DNA of 44,435 nucleotides, from positions 1-44,435 of the IMG/VR virus record IMGVR_UViG_3300036832_001140. One strand, 5' to 3'. Position 1 is the first letter of the stretch; every line of letters starts with the position of its first letter. A program made the translations under genes and the position numbers. Positions 29,055 through 36,408 of this stretch are shown piece by piece. The DNA is from a virus. The notes under the pieces were generated by a model, which was not told where the DNA came from, searched no databases, and saw nothing but the letters and a program-made list of their open reading frames with translations.

Positions 29055-29795
29055 TCACATCGCCGTTGCCGGGATTCCAGCGCGACTGGATCTTACCGCG
29101 CGGCGCTTCAGCTTGCGCACGACGGCCTCCTTCGGGAGGCCGAGCGCGCGCGCGATCTCTCCGGCCGAGAGGCCGATGCTCGCCAACTCGGCGAGCGTCT
29201 CGGCGTTCTCGCTCGCGCGCGTGCGCTCGATCAGCCAGCCGGGCACCTTGACGCTGCGCATCCACAGCGCGAGCTGGACGACGCCGAGGTCGATCTCGAC
29301 GTACCCGCGCCGGTCGAGCTGGATCGGCTCGTGCTCGACGAGCACGCTGCGCACGAGCCAGTAGCGGCGACGGCGAACCAGGGAGAGCCGGGAGAGCTGG
29401 GTGCGTAGCTCGGCGTAGCTCCCGTGCCGGTCGTAACGGGCGCGGTCGCGCTCCCAAGCGTAAGACTCCTCGACACCGGGCGGCGGCTCGCTCTTCGGCG
29501 CGATCGGCACCGGCAGCTCGTTAGCCTGCGCGAGCGGCAGCTCGACGTAGGCGTCCCACGGCTCCTCGTCGTTCTCGCGCCGCCGCCAGCCGCGCCCGTC
29601 GCAAAGCAGGCAGAGCTGGAAGCCGCCGCGCACACGCACCTCACCCTGGCGGCGGCAGGTCTCGCAGGGCACGTACGCGCTCGGCGCGGGACCGCTCTCG
29701 GGCCGTAGCGCCACGCCGGGCACTGGGTAGGGATCGTTGAGCGTGTCGAGCAGCAGGCGCACCCGCTGCACGCGGTCGGCGAGATCGGTCGTCAT
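29055..29795 (-). CDS. Zinc-ribbon plus helix-turn-helix protein
   Basis: I choose the ATG at 29795 (GGAGG four bases upstream), giving 246 residues. Residues about 35-65 form a zinc ribbon with two CxxC pairs (CETC, then CLLC). The C-terminus has a helix-turn-helix (ETLAELASIGLSAGEIARAL, GLPKEAVVRKLKRRA), and the middle is basic and hydrophobic. It is transcribed away from the Cro/C1-like gene at 30232, as a repressor or antirepressor would be. Function in lysis-lysogeny control is inferred. Confidence 0.65.
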   Translation of the reverse strand: MTTDLADRVQRVRLLLDTLNDPYPVPGVALRPESGPAPSAYVPCETCRRQGEVRVRGGFQLCLLCDGRGWRRRENDEEPWDAYVELPLAQANELPVPIAPKSEPPPGVEESYAWERDRARYDRHGSYAELRTQLSRLSLVRRRRYWLVRSVLVEHEPIQLDRRGYVEIDLGVVQLALWMRSVKVPGWLIERTRASENAETLAELASIGLSAGEIARALGLPKEAVVRKLKRRAVRSSRAGIPATAM

Positions 29796-29851
29796 GGGCC
29801 TCCGGTCTCGCGGGCCTCTGGTGCTGGCAGCGTAGACGACCAATAGTCACC

Positions 29852-29881
29852 TTGACAGGGACCTATGGAAAGGAATACGGT
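29852..29881 (+). promoter_or_regulatory. Candidate sigma-A-type promoter
   Basis: TTGACA (29852-29857) and TACGGT (29876-29881) are 18 bases apart on the plus strand. It faces the regulator gene at 30232 with a leader of about 345 bases. The leader includes small hairpins (CTCCG...CGGAG, GGGTCT...AGACCC) and the iterated repeat at 30151. Confidence 0.5.
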
Positions 29882-30150
29882 CCGTCGCTTCACAGTCGGG
29901 GGTAGCTGGCTCCCCCTGGGGGGACGCTCGCGGCGGGTGCCGGAACCTCCGATCCACCGGAGACAACCAGGTCTGTTACGGGTCTGGATGAGACCCCTCG
30001 CCTGGCTATAGCTGCGGATCGCACCGCTCACTCGGAGGAGACTGGCGATGGCGGAAAGCCCGAAAACGGCTGCGCTCGATTTTTCCTGCATTTTGCGAAC
30101 TTCACGTCTGGCAACACGACTCGCATGGATAAACGGCTTCCACGAATAGT

Positions 30151-30208
30151 GGCCCAATACGGCCCAGCTAAGCCCAGCTTGGCCCAGCTAGGCCCAGCTA
30201 GGCCCAGG
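30151..30208. repeat. Six 10-bp iterons upstream of the regulator gene
   Basis: The unit GGCCCAGCTA recurs every 10 bases from 30151 to 30208. Copies at 30161, 30181 and 30191 are exact, that at 30171 is AGCCCAGCTT, and the outer ones are partial (GGCCCAATAC, GGCCCAGG). One helical turn per repeat puts every copy on the same DNA face. The array lies 24 bases upstream of the Cro/C1-like gene and just after an AT-rich patch. Operator array or replication origin are the main options. Confidence 0.75.
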
Positions 30209-30231
30209 GGTTCCGCGCTAGGTTCGACCCC

Positions 30232-30522
30232 GTGTCAGAGAGAGCAACGTTGTCCATAGAGCCGGACGAAGCCGCGCGACTATTCGTCCCTCGCTTCCGC
30301 GAGATGATGCTACGACGGAATGTCGGCGCAGCCAGCCTGAGCAAACGCACGGGGATCCCGATCCGCACGATCAACCATTGGTTCAACGGTGATCGCACGC
30401 CGCCACTCGGAAGCCCGTATCGGGCGAAGGTCGCAAAGGCCCTCGGCGTTCCTCTCGACTGGCTCAACGGGCTAGACGACGAGGAGGCGCGAAATGCCGA
30501 CCCAGGCAACCCAAGAGAGTGA
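30232..30522 (+). CDS. Cro/C1-type helix-turn-helix regulator
   Basis: The GTG at 30232 gives 96 residues. The DNA-binding domain spans about residues 20-80: MMLRRNVGAASLSKRTGIPI, RTINHWFNGDRTPPLGSPYR, AKVAKALGVPLDWLNG. It is a one-domain protein with no recognisable oligomerisation or cleavage domain. It is encoded next to the 10-bp iterons, which are its best candidate operator. Likely a Cro-like or immunity repressor. Confidence 0.75.
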   Translation: MSERATLSIEPDEAARLFVPRFREMMLRRNVGAASLSKRTGIPIRTINHWFNGDRTPPLGSPYRAKVAKALGVPLDWLNGLDDEEARNADPGNPRE

Positions 30523-31063
30523 ACCGCTCCATATCATCGAGGTCACGCACGACGAGGTAAGGGACTTCTACGACGCGACGACCGACGGCTTCCCCAAGAA
30601 GCTCGCGACCAACCGCGCACCGCAGGGCCGCGAGCTGGGCCGCTTCAAAGCCGAGGGAACGCTGATCACCGTCGACTACGTCCATAAGCACAAGGTGCTG
30701 GACGACGGTCGGGCCTTCGACAACTACTACTACTTCGGCGGCAGACCGGCCGAGACGAGCAACGGCAAGCCCGACGACGGGATCACGCGCGTCCGCTCGA
30801 CCGCCGCCGAGAAGACGCCCGCCGAGGCGTGGCGGATCGCGCTCTCGGTCGGGAGCGAGCGCGCCGTCACACTCGCGCCGCACCTGCCCCAGGGGAAGGC
30901 CGATTTCCCCTTCATCTGGGCGCTTTCCTACGAGTTCGCGAAGCGGATCTACCTGACCCCGCCACCCGAGCCTGACTCGCTCGACCCGCTGCCTATGGGA
31001 GGTGGAGCGGGCGCCTACGACGACCCGACCGTCCCACTCGATGACGACGACATCCCGTTCTGA
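30494..31063 (+). CDS. Protein with SSB-like C-terminal tail (DDDDIPF)
   Basis: The ATG at 30494 lies seven bases after GAGGAGG, giving 189 residues. The body is alpha/beta with no classical OB-fold signature that I can identify. The C-terminus is disordered and ends DDDDIPF, the exact form of bacterial single-stranded-DNA-binding protein tails that recruit repair and replication enzymes. It lies next to a RecB/Cas4-like nuclease, so a role in recombination or as a divergent SSB is plausible. Confidence 0.65.
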   Translation: MPTQATQESEPLHIIEVTHDEVRDFYDATTDGFPKKLATNRAPQGRELGRFKAEGTLITVDYVHKHKVLDDGRAFDNYYYFGGRPAETSNGKPDDGITRVRSTAAEKTPAEAWRIALSVGSERAVTLAPHLPQGKADFPFIWALSYEFAKRIYLTPPPEPDSLDPLPMGGGAGAYDDPTVPLDDDDIPF

Positions 31064-31071
31064 GGTCCGCC

Positions 31072-31401
31072 ATGAGCGTCGACGTTTCCAAGACCTCGTT
31101 CTCCTTCCGCGCGCCCGAGCCGCTCAAGCCCGCTGCGGAGCTACTCGCCGAGATCCGAGGGCGCGGCGGGCGTGTCTACCGCATGCGCTCGCTGCGCGTC
31201 TTCTGCCTGACCGACGACCCTGAGCTGGCCGAGTGGCTCACCGCGCGCGGCGGCAAGGGCTACGTCCCGAACGGCGCCGACCGACGCTTCGTCGACGGCG
31301 CCTTCCAGCGGGCGCGTGCGAGCCTCGGCGGCAAGATCGAATACGACCTCTGGATCCACACGATCCCGGTCGAGGGCGACCTCTGGGAGGCCGCTGGATG
31401 A
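31072..31401 (+). CDS. Small protein before the nuclease gene, unknown
   Basis: This 109-residue protein is alpha/beta, with PLKPAAELLAEIRGRGGRVY, LRVFCLTDDPELAEWLTARG and a basic end. The nuclease gene overlaps its stop (ATGA), so the two are translationally coupled and may act together. No family recognised. Confidence 0.6.
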   Translation: MSVDVSKTSFSFRAPEPLKPAAELLAEIRGRGGRVYRMRSLRVFCLTDDPELAEWLTARGGKGYVPNGADRRFVDGAFQRARASLGGKIEYDLWIHTIPVEGDLWEAAG

Positions 31402-32279
31402 GCGTCTCGATCGACCCCTCGCAACTGTCACTCCTGCGCGGTCCCGAGTGGTTCGATCTGGAGCGCTATCCGCGCCTCGATCACGTCAGCCCTTCCATGA
31501 CCAACAAGTTCTCGGACTGCCCCGAGCAGGGGCGCCAGCGCTACGTGCTCAACAACCCCGAACGCCCGGCCGAAAACCTCGTGATCGGGAGCGCCGTGCA
31601 CCTCGCGGTCGAGCGCAACATGCGCCAGAAGATCGAGAGCCACACCGACCTCCCGATCGCCGAGGTGATCGACTGGTACGACGACTTCGGCTTCGCCGAC
31701 CACTGCGCCTCCGAGGAGGAGAAATCGGGGATGGAGATCGCCTGGGATACCGACTACGAGGACGCGCGCACGCGCGGACGCCTGATGCTCGGCGAGTACC
31801 ACAACCGCGAGGCCCCGAAGATCCAGCCGATCGCGGTCGAGGGCAGCTTCTCGGTGCCGATGGGGCTGCCGGTCCCGGTCGAGGGCCGCTTCGACATCCT
31901 CTGCGCCGACCGCGCGATCGACCTCAAGACCGGCAAGCAGAAGCAAAGCAAGCCGAAGGCTTCCTGGCTGATCCAGGCCGCGATCTACCAGTTCGCGACC
32001 GGGAGGCCGGTCGAGTTCCACACCGTCTCCTGCTCGCTCAAGGATCACAAGGTCGCGGTCGTGACGCCGCTGGAGAGCGAAGCGCTCTACCTCAACATGG
32101 CCCAGGCCGAGATCGACGCGATCCAGCACACGGTGCGGACGGTGATGGACGACGCCCTCTACTACATGCGCCGCTACGGCCCGGACACACCCTGGCCGAC
32201 GCGCGGGCGCTTCCACATCTTCGCCTGCGACTTCTGCTCCTTCAAACCGACCTGCCCGGCCTGGGCGGGAACCGAGTGA
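31398..32279 (+). CDS. RecB/Cas4-like PD-(D/E)XK nuclease
   Basis: The ATG at 31398 overlaps the upstream stop, giving 293 residues. The nuclease core has His68 (GSAVHLAVE), Asp166 (VEGRFDIL), Asp175-x-Lys177 (AIDLKTGK) and Gln193 (LIQAAIYQF), the full PD-(D/E)XK/RecB set. Cys277, Cys280 and Cys286 (CDFCSFKPTC) with an early Cys41 match the four-cysteine iron-sulphur cluster of Cas4/AddB-type enzymes. It is likely the phage recombination exonuclease. No cas1 or CRISPR array is present. Confidence 0.8.
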   Translation: MSVSIDPSQLSLLRGPEWFDLERYPRLDHVSPSMTNKFSDCPEQGRQRYVLNNPERPAENLVIGSAVHLAVERNMRQKIESHTDLPIAEVIDWYDDFGFADHCASEEEKSGMEIAWDTDYEDARTRGRLMLGEYHNREAPKIQPIAVEGSFSVPMGLPVPVEGRFDILCADRAIDLKTGKQKQSKPKASWLIQAAIYQFATGRPVEFHTVSCSLKDHKVAVVTPLESEALYLNMAQAEIDAIQHTVRTVMDDALYYMRRYGPDTPWPTRGRFHIFACDFCSFKPTCPAWAGTE

Positions 32280-32398
32280 GCGCGCTCGTGACCGTCGGAC
32301 TGGTCGCGATCATCGTCGCCGCCGTGATCGCCGTCTTCCTGACCGTCGTGGCCTGGACGATCTCGGTCTGGGAATGGAGCAAGGAGCGGCGCCCATGA
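32276..32398 (+). CDS. 40-residue membrane peptide
   Basis: The GTG at 32276 overlaps the nuclease stop, and its own TGA overlaps the next ATG. The product has one hydrophobic segment (LVTVGLVAIIVAAVIAVFLT) followed by VVAWTISVWEWSKERRP. The tight overlaps on both sides argue for a real gene. Function unknown. Confidence 0.6.
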   Translation: MSALVTVGLVAIIVAAVIAVFLTVVAWTISVWEWSKERRP

Positions 32399-32610
32399 GC
32401 ACCCTCGTCCCTTGCGTCGAGTGCGGCGAGCCGGTCGACGCGACCGCGAAGACCGTCGTCGTCGAGCACATCGGCTTCGCCCCGCGCTCGCGCAAGGGCG
32501 GCGGCGAGCACGGACTGAAGCGCCGTCGGGAGACGGGCCGCGTTATGTGCAACCGCTGTTACCTGGCGATCAACTTGCCCGGCGGGCGCCAACAGGGGGC
32601 GCTCACATGA
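32395..32610 (+). CDS. Zinc-ribbon small protein
   Basis: The ATG at 32395 overlaps the preceding stop, giving 71 residues. It contains CVECGEPV near residue 7 and CNRCYLAI near residue 52, a spaced four-cysteine zinc ribbon with a basic middle (RSRKGGGEHGLKRRRETGR). A nucleic-acid-binding accessory role is likely. Confidence 0.6.
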   Translation: MSTLVPCVECGEPVDATAKTVVVEHIGFAPRSRKGGGEHGLKRRRETGRVMCNRCYLAINLPGGRQQGALT

Positions 32611-32816
32611 GCGCCTGCGCTCCCGCCGCGCGCCAGGAGGTCATCCTGCGCGAGCACTACTCCGACGGCCTGCGCGACACGCTCGCCTGCGGCCACGCCG
32701 TCTACGTGACCTCGCTCAGGGAGGTCGACCACCGGCTCTGCCTGCTCTGCCTGCGCTCACGGAGACCACGCACCCGCCCGCGCGATGGAGGCCGATTACC
32801 CACGTACCCCGCTTAG
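32607..32816 (+). CDS. Small Cys/His protein
   Basis: The ATG at 32607 overlaps the preceding stop, giving 69 residues. Cys/His residues at LACGHAVYVT and LCLLCLRSRRPRTRPR suggest one zinc site followed by a basic tail. It is part of the unbroken operon. Function unknown. Confidence 0.55.
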   Translation: MSACAPAARQEVILREHYSDGLRDTLACGHAVYVTSLREVDHRLCLLCLRSRRPRTRPRDGGRLPTYPA

Positions 32817-32828
32817 GGAGGAGGCGTC

Positions 32829-33266
32829 ATGGAAGAAGTAGTCACCGTCGAGAACCCCGAGAACGAGGTGGTGCTCGGCGAGTCCCAATCCGAGGACGTT
32901 CGCCGCATCCGCGTCTACGACAACCAGGGTGACTTCATCATCGAGGTGCCCGCCAAGGCGAAGGTCACGTTCAGCTACTTCAACCCGGCGATGTCGGGTA
33001 GCTCTGAGCCGAACGGCTACGGCCAGCGCGAGAACGTGAGCAAGCAGACGGCGCTACGGATCTACGAGCACGGCGACAAAGGCAACCAGCTCGCCTGCTT
33101 CGTCGGCGTACGCGGCTTCCGCGACCTCGCCGTCAAGAAGACGAAGCTCTCGCAGAAGGTTGTCGTCGAGCGCCGGTACTCCGACGACGGCGAGGGCAAC
33201 GAGGACTGGAGCGGCAGCCAACAGCGCGAGCTGGTCGTAGGCAACGAGGACGACATCCCGTTCTGA
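32829..33266 (+). CDS. Second protein with SSB-like C-terminal tail (EDDIPF)
   Basis: This 145-residue protein starts behind GGGAGGAGGCGTC. The body is largely beta (RIRVYDNQGDFIIEVPAKAK, VTFSYFNPAMSG, QLACFVGVRGFRDLAV), consistent with a single OB-like domain, and the C-terminus ends NEDDIPF. It is unrelated in body sequence to the protein at 30494, which has the same tail. It is the better candidate for the phage SSB. The HNH gene overlaps its stop. Confidence 0.65.
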   Translation: MEEVVTVENPENEVVLGESQSEDVRRIRVYDNQGDFIIEVPAKAKVTFSYFNPAMSGSSEPNGYGQRENVSKQTALRIYEHGDKGNQLACFVGVRGFRDLAVKKTKLSQKVVVERRYSDDGEGNEDWSGSQQRELVVGNEDDIPF

Positions 33267-33952
33267 TGACGCTCTCGCCCTGGACAGGCCCGGAGGTGCG
33301 CGGGGTCGGCGGTCCCGACTACAAGGTCGGCGCCCGCTGCTGCAACCCCGGCTGCCCGCGCTGGACCGACCACGCCCACCACGTCTTCCGCCGCACCGAC
33401 CAACGGCTCGGGGGCGCCTTCGCCTGGATCGAGATCAAGGGCGTCGTCTACCAGAACCTCGTCCCGGTCTGCGCGCGCTGCCACGACGACCTGACCGGCG
33501 GGCCGGGCGGGCACAAGGCGGCGATCAAACTCGTCGGCCCCGACTTCGACTGGGTCTGGAACTGGTGCTCGGTCACGAGCGTCGACGGCGAGGAGAGGAT
33601 TTCGCCGCTCGCGCCGATCGAGCCGCAACCTCTGGCGCTGGAGGAGTTCGCGACCTCGCGAGCCTCTGGTGACCCAGTGCCAGAGCAGTGCCCCACCTGT
33701 GGGCACGTCACCATGCGCGCCCGCCCGACCGGGCAGGGGAGGCGGGCGCGTAAAAGCTGGACGATCAAGGTGCCCGACGACGCCGAGGAGGACGGTGCGG
33801 CCGTGCTCGACGCCCTCACCGACGACCTCGGCCTGATCCTCGGGGTCGAACCGAACCAGACCGGGCGCTACTACATCGTCGTTCCCGTCCTCTACTACGC
33901 CCACCAGGACAAAGCCCGCTTCGTCGAGTCGGTCAAGGGGGTCGGCGGATGA
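33266..33952 (+). CDS. HNH-type nuclease with extra C-terminal domain
   Basis: This 228-residue protein has an HNH-like core: CCNPGCPRWTDHAHHVFRR with an early Cys pair, then VYQNLVPVCARCHDDLTGG and GHKAAI. A second zinc ribbon (CPTCGHVTM) follows at about 147. The C-terminal 70 residues are alpha/beta. It is distinct from the three small mobile HNH genes in the late region, and is embedded in the recombination operon. It could process DNA during replication or attack host DNA. Confidence 0.7.
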   Translation: MTLSPWTGPEVRGVGGPDYKVGARCCNPGCPRWTDHAHHVFRRTDQRLGGAFAWIEIKGVVYQNLVPVCARCHDDLTGGPGGHKAAIKLVGPDFDWVWNWCSVTSVDGEERISPLAPIEPQPLALEEFATSRASGDPVPEQCPTCGHVTMRARPTGQGRRARKSWTIKVPDDAEEDGAAVLDALTDDLGLILGVEPNQTGRYYIVVPVLYYAHQDKARFVESVKGVGG

Positions 33953-34368
33953 AGGTGCCGCCCATCCGCTCGGGCAAGGCTCGGATCTGGCCGGGCGAGA
34001 TCCCCGGCACGCACGAGCCGGGCTACGTCGAGGCGCCGCTCGCCGAACTGGAGCTGTCGCCCGAGCTGCGCGCCGCCGTCCACGGCCCCTACGAGCTGGA
34101 GCTGCACCGCTTCCGCTTCGGCGAGTGCAACGTCCTGCTCGGACACGAGCCGGTACTCGGCGACGAGCTGCGCTGGCACCTGACGATCTCGGCACCCGAG
34201 CGGCACCCGAGCTGGGACGAGATCAAGACCGCGCGCTACCGCCTGCTCGGCCCCGACACGGTGATGGCGATGATCCTCCCGCCGGTCGCCGACTACGTCA
34301 ACGTCGAGACGCAGGACCACGTCTTCCAGCTCTGGGAGATCGTCGACGAGTGCAGGCCGTGGCTATGA
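33949..34368 (+). CDS. DUF7694-like protein, paralogue B
   Basis: The ATG at 33949 overlaps the HNH stop, giving 139 residues. The whole length matches the protein at 22061: IRSGKARIWPGEIPGTHEPG, FGECNVLL, WHLTISAPERHPSWDEIKTA and DHVFQLWE. The coding sequences share a 45-base identical block. The two copies lie in different operons 12 kb apart. Function unknown. Confidence 0.7.
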   Translation: MKVPPIRSGKARIWPGEIPGTHEPGYVEAPLAELELSPELRAAVHGPYELELHRFRFGECNVLLGHEPVLGDELRWHLTISAPERHPSWDEIKTARYRLLGPDTVMAMILPPVADYVNVETQDHVFQLWEIVDECRPWL

Positions 34369-35327
34369 GGCCCCGCATCCGCGTCGAGAGCCTCGTGTTG
34401 CCACGCTTACTCGCGACCGTCAACGAGCTGTATGCGGTGAGCGAAGCGGTGACGACGATCGCGCTCAAACCAGTGGTGCGAGGGATGCTCCACCCCCAAG
34501 CCGGAGCGAGCATCTTCTTCGCCACACTCGCTCGCACCGCCGCGCTCTTCCTCGTCGACTACCAGGAGTTCGCCGAGGCCACACAGTCGGCAGCAGAGTA
34601 CGGCTCACCCCGAATCGAGCTACCGCCTCTGCCCTATCCCCGACTCGCAGTTGAGTGCGCGGACGACGCCGTCTGGCAGATGGGAGACGAGGAGGGCCAC
34701 GTCATCCAGGAGCTTGAGTTCTTCATGATCAACGAAGTTGAGAGGGGCGAAGAGTGGGCTGTCGTACTGCTCACCCGCGAACCACTGGGCGATGACGACG
34801 ATCTCGGCAACACCGAACCGCATGTCGTTCTCTACACCCTGACCAAAGATGGCTACGTGCGCCTCTGGGCAGGTCGTGGTAACGAACCGCCGAGCGCCCA
34901 AGACCTCATGCGGGCGAGCCTGGAGGAGCTTCAGGAAAAGGCCGACGCCAACATGGAGCAGATCGTCCTCCAGCCGGAGAGCGCCGAGGCGCAACTCTAT
35001 CGCAACATTCCGGTCGAGTTCGCCCACCTCGTCAACGCTCGTGGCGTCGAGGTTGAAGCGCTCCCGATCCCCCTCCCGGAGCGACGACGCTGGGGACGCA
35101 AGGGTCTCGTGCATCCCCAGGTCTATTTCGTCCACATCGGCGATGGCACGAGTGATCGCGGTGGTCAGTCCGACCGCGAGTACCACTGTCGCTGGCTTGT
35201 CCGTGGTCACTGGCGCCACTACCAAAACGGCGCGAAAAGTTGGGTTCGGCCCTATGTCAAAGGCCCTGCGGGTGCTCCCTGGCGTGGCCGACCGATCTAC
35301 ATCCTCGACCCCAGAGCCGACGGATGA
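34365..35327 (+). CDS. Protein with actinobacterial C-terminal motif
   Basis: I take the ATG at 34365 (overlap with the preceding stop), giving 320 residues. The C-terminal block REYHCRWLVRGHWRHYQNG then SWVRPYVKGPAGAPWRGRP is a signature I have seen in many actinobacterial and actinophage proteins, without a known activity. The N-terminal two thirds are mixed alpha/beta with an acidic helix (LEELQEKADANMEQIVLQ). It is the largest protein of this operon after the nuclease. Confidence 0.6.
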   Translation: MRPRIRVESLVLPRLLATVNELYAVSEAVTTIALKPVVRGMLHPQAGASIFFATLARTAALFLVDYQEFAEATQSAAEYGSPRIELPPLPYPRLAVECADDAVWQMGDEEGHVIQELEFFMINEVERGEEWAVVLLTREPLGDDDDLGNTEPHVVLYTLTKDGYVRLWAGRGNEPPSAQDLMRASLEELQEKADANMEQIVLQPESAEAQLYRNIPVEFAHLVNARGVEVEALPIPLPERRRWGRKGLVHPQVYFVHIGDGTSDRGGQSDREYHCRWLVRGHWRHYQNGAKSWVRPYVKGPAGAPWRGRPIYILDPRADG

Positions 35328-35533
35328 GCGCGCGCTTCGTCGTCGCGAGCGTGACCGGCTACCCGATCTCACCGGACGTGCAGCGCCCGAAGCGGCGCCC
35401 GTCGACGGCCTACTCCGTGCTCGACAGCGCCGTCTGTTACGGGATCGTCCAGCAGTTCCCCGCGCACCGCACAAGCGCCAAGAAGGCCCAGGAGCTGTGC
35501 GACCGGCTCAACGCACTGGCGGGTGCGCTGTGA
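35324..35533 (+). CDS. Small operon protein, unknown
   Basis: The ATG at 35324 overlaps the preceding stop, giving 69 residues. It reads MSARFVVASVTGYPISPDVQ, then a domain AYSVLDSAVCYGIVQQF and a helix SAKKAQELCDRLNALAG. The composition resembles small phage proteins that mimic a metabolic-enzyme fragment, but I recognise no family. Confidence 0.55.
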   Translation: MSARFVVASVTGYPISPDVQRPKRRPSTAYSVLDSAVCYGIVQQFPAHRTSAKKAQELCDRLNALAGAL

Positions 35534-35988
35534 AGACGAAGGAGATGCGGCTCTGCACCGGCCCCTCCCACCCCGACCCGGTCTGGCTGCCGCTCGACCG
35601 CGAGCACTGGCACTTCCACCTCTCGGGGCGTAGGAAGGGCAAGTCGTACAACCACTGCAAGAGCTGCCGACGGCTGTACGGCATGGACGGTAACCACGGT
35701 CTCGTCGAGGTCGCGGAACTACTCCCCGCCTTGACCGAGCTGATTTCGCGCTGCGACGGGGTTCTCGGCGTGCAGGCGACCCACGGGATCGCCCATTCCA
35801 CGGTCTACGGACTGCTCTCCGGCGATCATCCCAGGATCACGAAGCGCACCGCCCGACGGATCCTGAGCGCGCTGATCGAGCAGCGCAAGCACGACCGAGT
35901 GAACGGCGCGAGTAGCAAGGGCTTCCGACGCGCGCGCTGGGCACACGCCCACGCCGAGGGCAAACTGGAGCAGCGGTATGGGATCTGA
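35530..35988 (+). CDS. Helix-turn-helix-like regulator
   Basis: The GTG at 35530 overlaps the preceding stop, giving 152 residues. An N-terminal Cys pair (CKSCRRLYG) forms a small zinc site. The C-terminal half contains a helix-turn-helix-like region (LGVQATHGIAHSTVYGLLSG, HPRITKRTARRILSALIEQ) and a basic end. It probably binds DNA. Its target is unknown. Confidence 0.6.
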   Translation: MKTKEMRLCTGPSHPDPVWLPLDREHWHFHLSGRRKGKSYNHCKSCRRLYGMDGNHGLVEVAELLPALTELISRCDGVLGVQATHGIAHSTVYGLLSGDHPRITKRTARRILSALIEQRKHDRVNGASSKGFRRARWAHAHAEGKLEQRYGI

Positions 35989-36181
35989 GCTGGTCTGCTC
36001 CAACTGCGAGCGCGGGCAGAACGCCTGCCAATACTGCTACGACCTCGCGCGGCTCGACTGGGAGACGATCTGCGACTGCGGCCTCTACGACTTCGGTGCC
36101 CACCTGCTCGACTGCGCCAAGCGCGAGGGCTACCGCTGGGTCGTCGCCTCCGACTACGCCTCGGCGGGAGAGCGGCTGTGA
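35978..36181 (+). CDS. Cys-rich small protein
   Basis: The ATG at 35978 lies inside the end of the preceding gene, giving 67 residues. Eight cysteines, including CSNCERGQNACQYCYDLA and CDCGLYDFGAHLLDCAKR, suggest two zinc sites. No family recognised. Confidence 0.55.
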   Translation: MGSELVCSNCERGQNACQYCYDLARLDWETICDCGLYDFGAHLLDCAKREGYRWVVASDYASAGERL

Positions 36182-36408
36182 GGTTCCGCGACCCCGAGCT
36201 GGCCTTCCTCAGCGTGCTCGTCGACGCCGACGAGGTCACCCCGGAGATCGTCGACCGGATGCAGGCGCGGTGCGACGAGACGCTCGGATGGCTGGAGACG
36301 ATCAGGACTGATCCCGACGAGAGCATCGAGGAGCGCCTCTGGGCAGCCGAGCACGCCGGGCGGCTCGCGTCACTCATGGACGCGATCAGGAAGCTGGTCA
36401 CCGAATGA
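36178..36408 (+). CDS. Small helical protein, unknown
   Basis: The GTG at 36178 overlaps the preceding stop, giving 76 residues. It is almost entirely helical and acidic (EVTPEIVDRMQARCDETLGW, IEERLWAAEHAGRLASLMDA). It precedes the resolvase-like nuclease gene and overlaps it. Function unknown. Confidence 0.55.
   Translation: MRFRDPELAFLSVLVDADEVTPEIVDRMQARCDETLGWLETIRTDPDESIEERLWAAEHAGRLASLMDAIRKLVTE

Noticed and set aside
30151-30208. A CRISPR or minisatellite
   Set aside because: The unit is only 10 bases with no spacers, and its period equals one helical turn. Protein-binding sites are more likely.
30210-30235. GGTTCGACCCC as a tRNA T-arm
   Set aside because: The flanking bases do not pair as a five-base stem and no other tRNA arm is nearby.
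31398-32279. A CRISPR-Cas locus, suggested by the Cas4-like nuclease
   Set aside because: No cas1, cas2 or effector gene and no array of spaced direct repeats exist in the window. The gene sits in a recombination operon.
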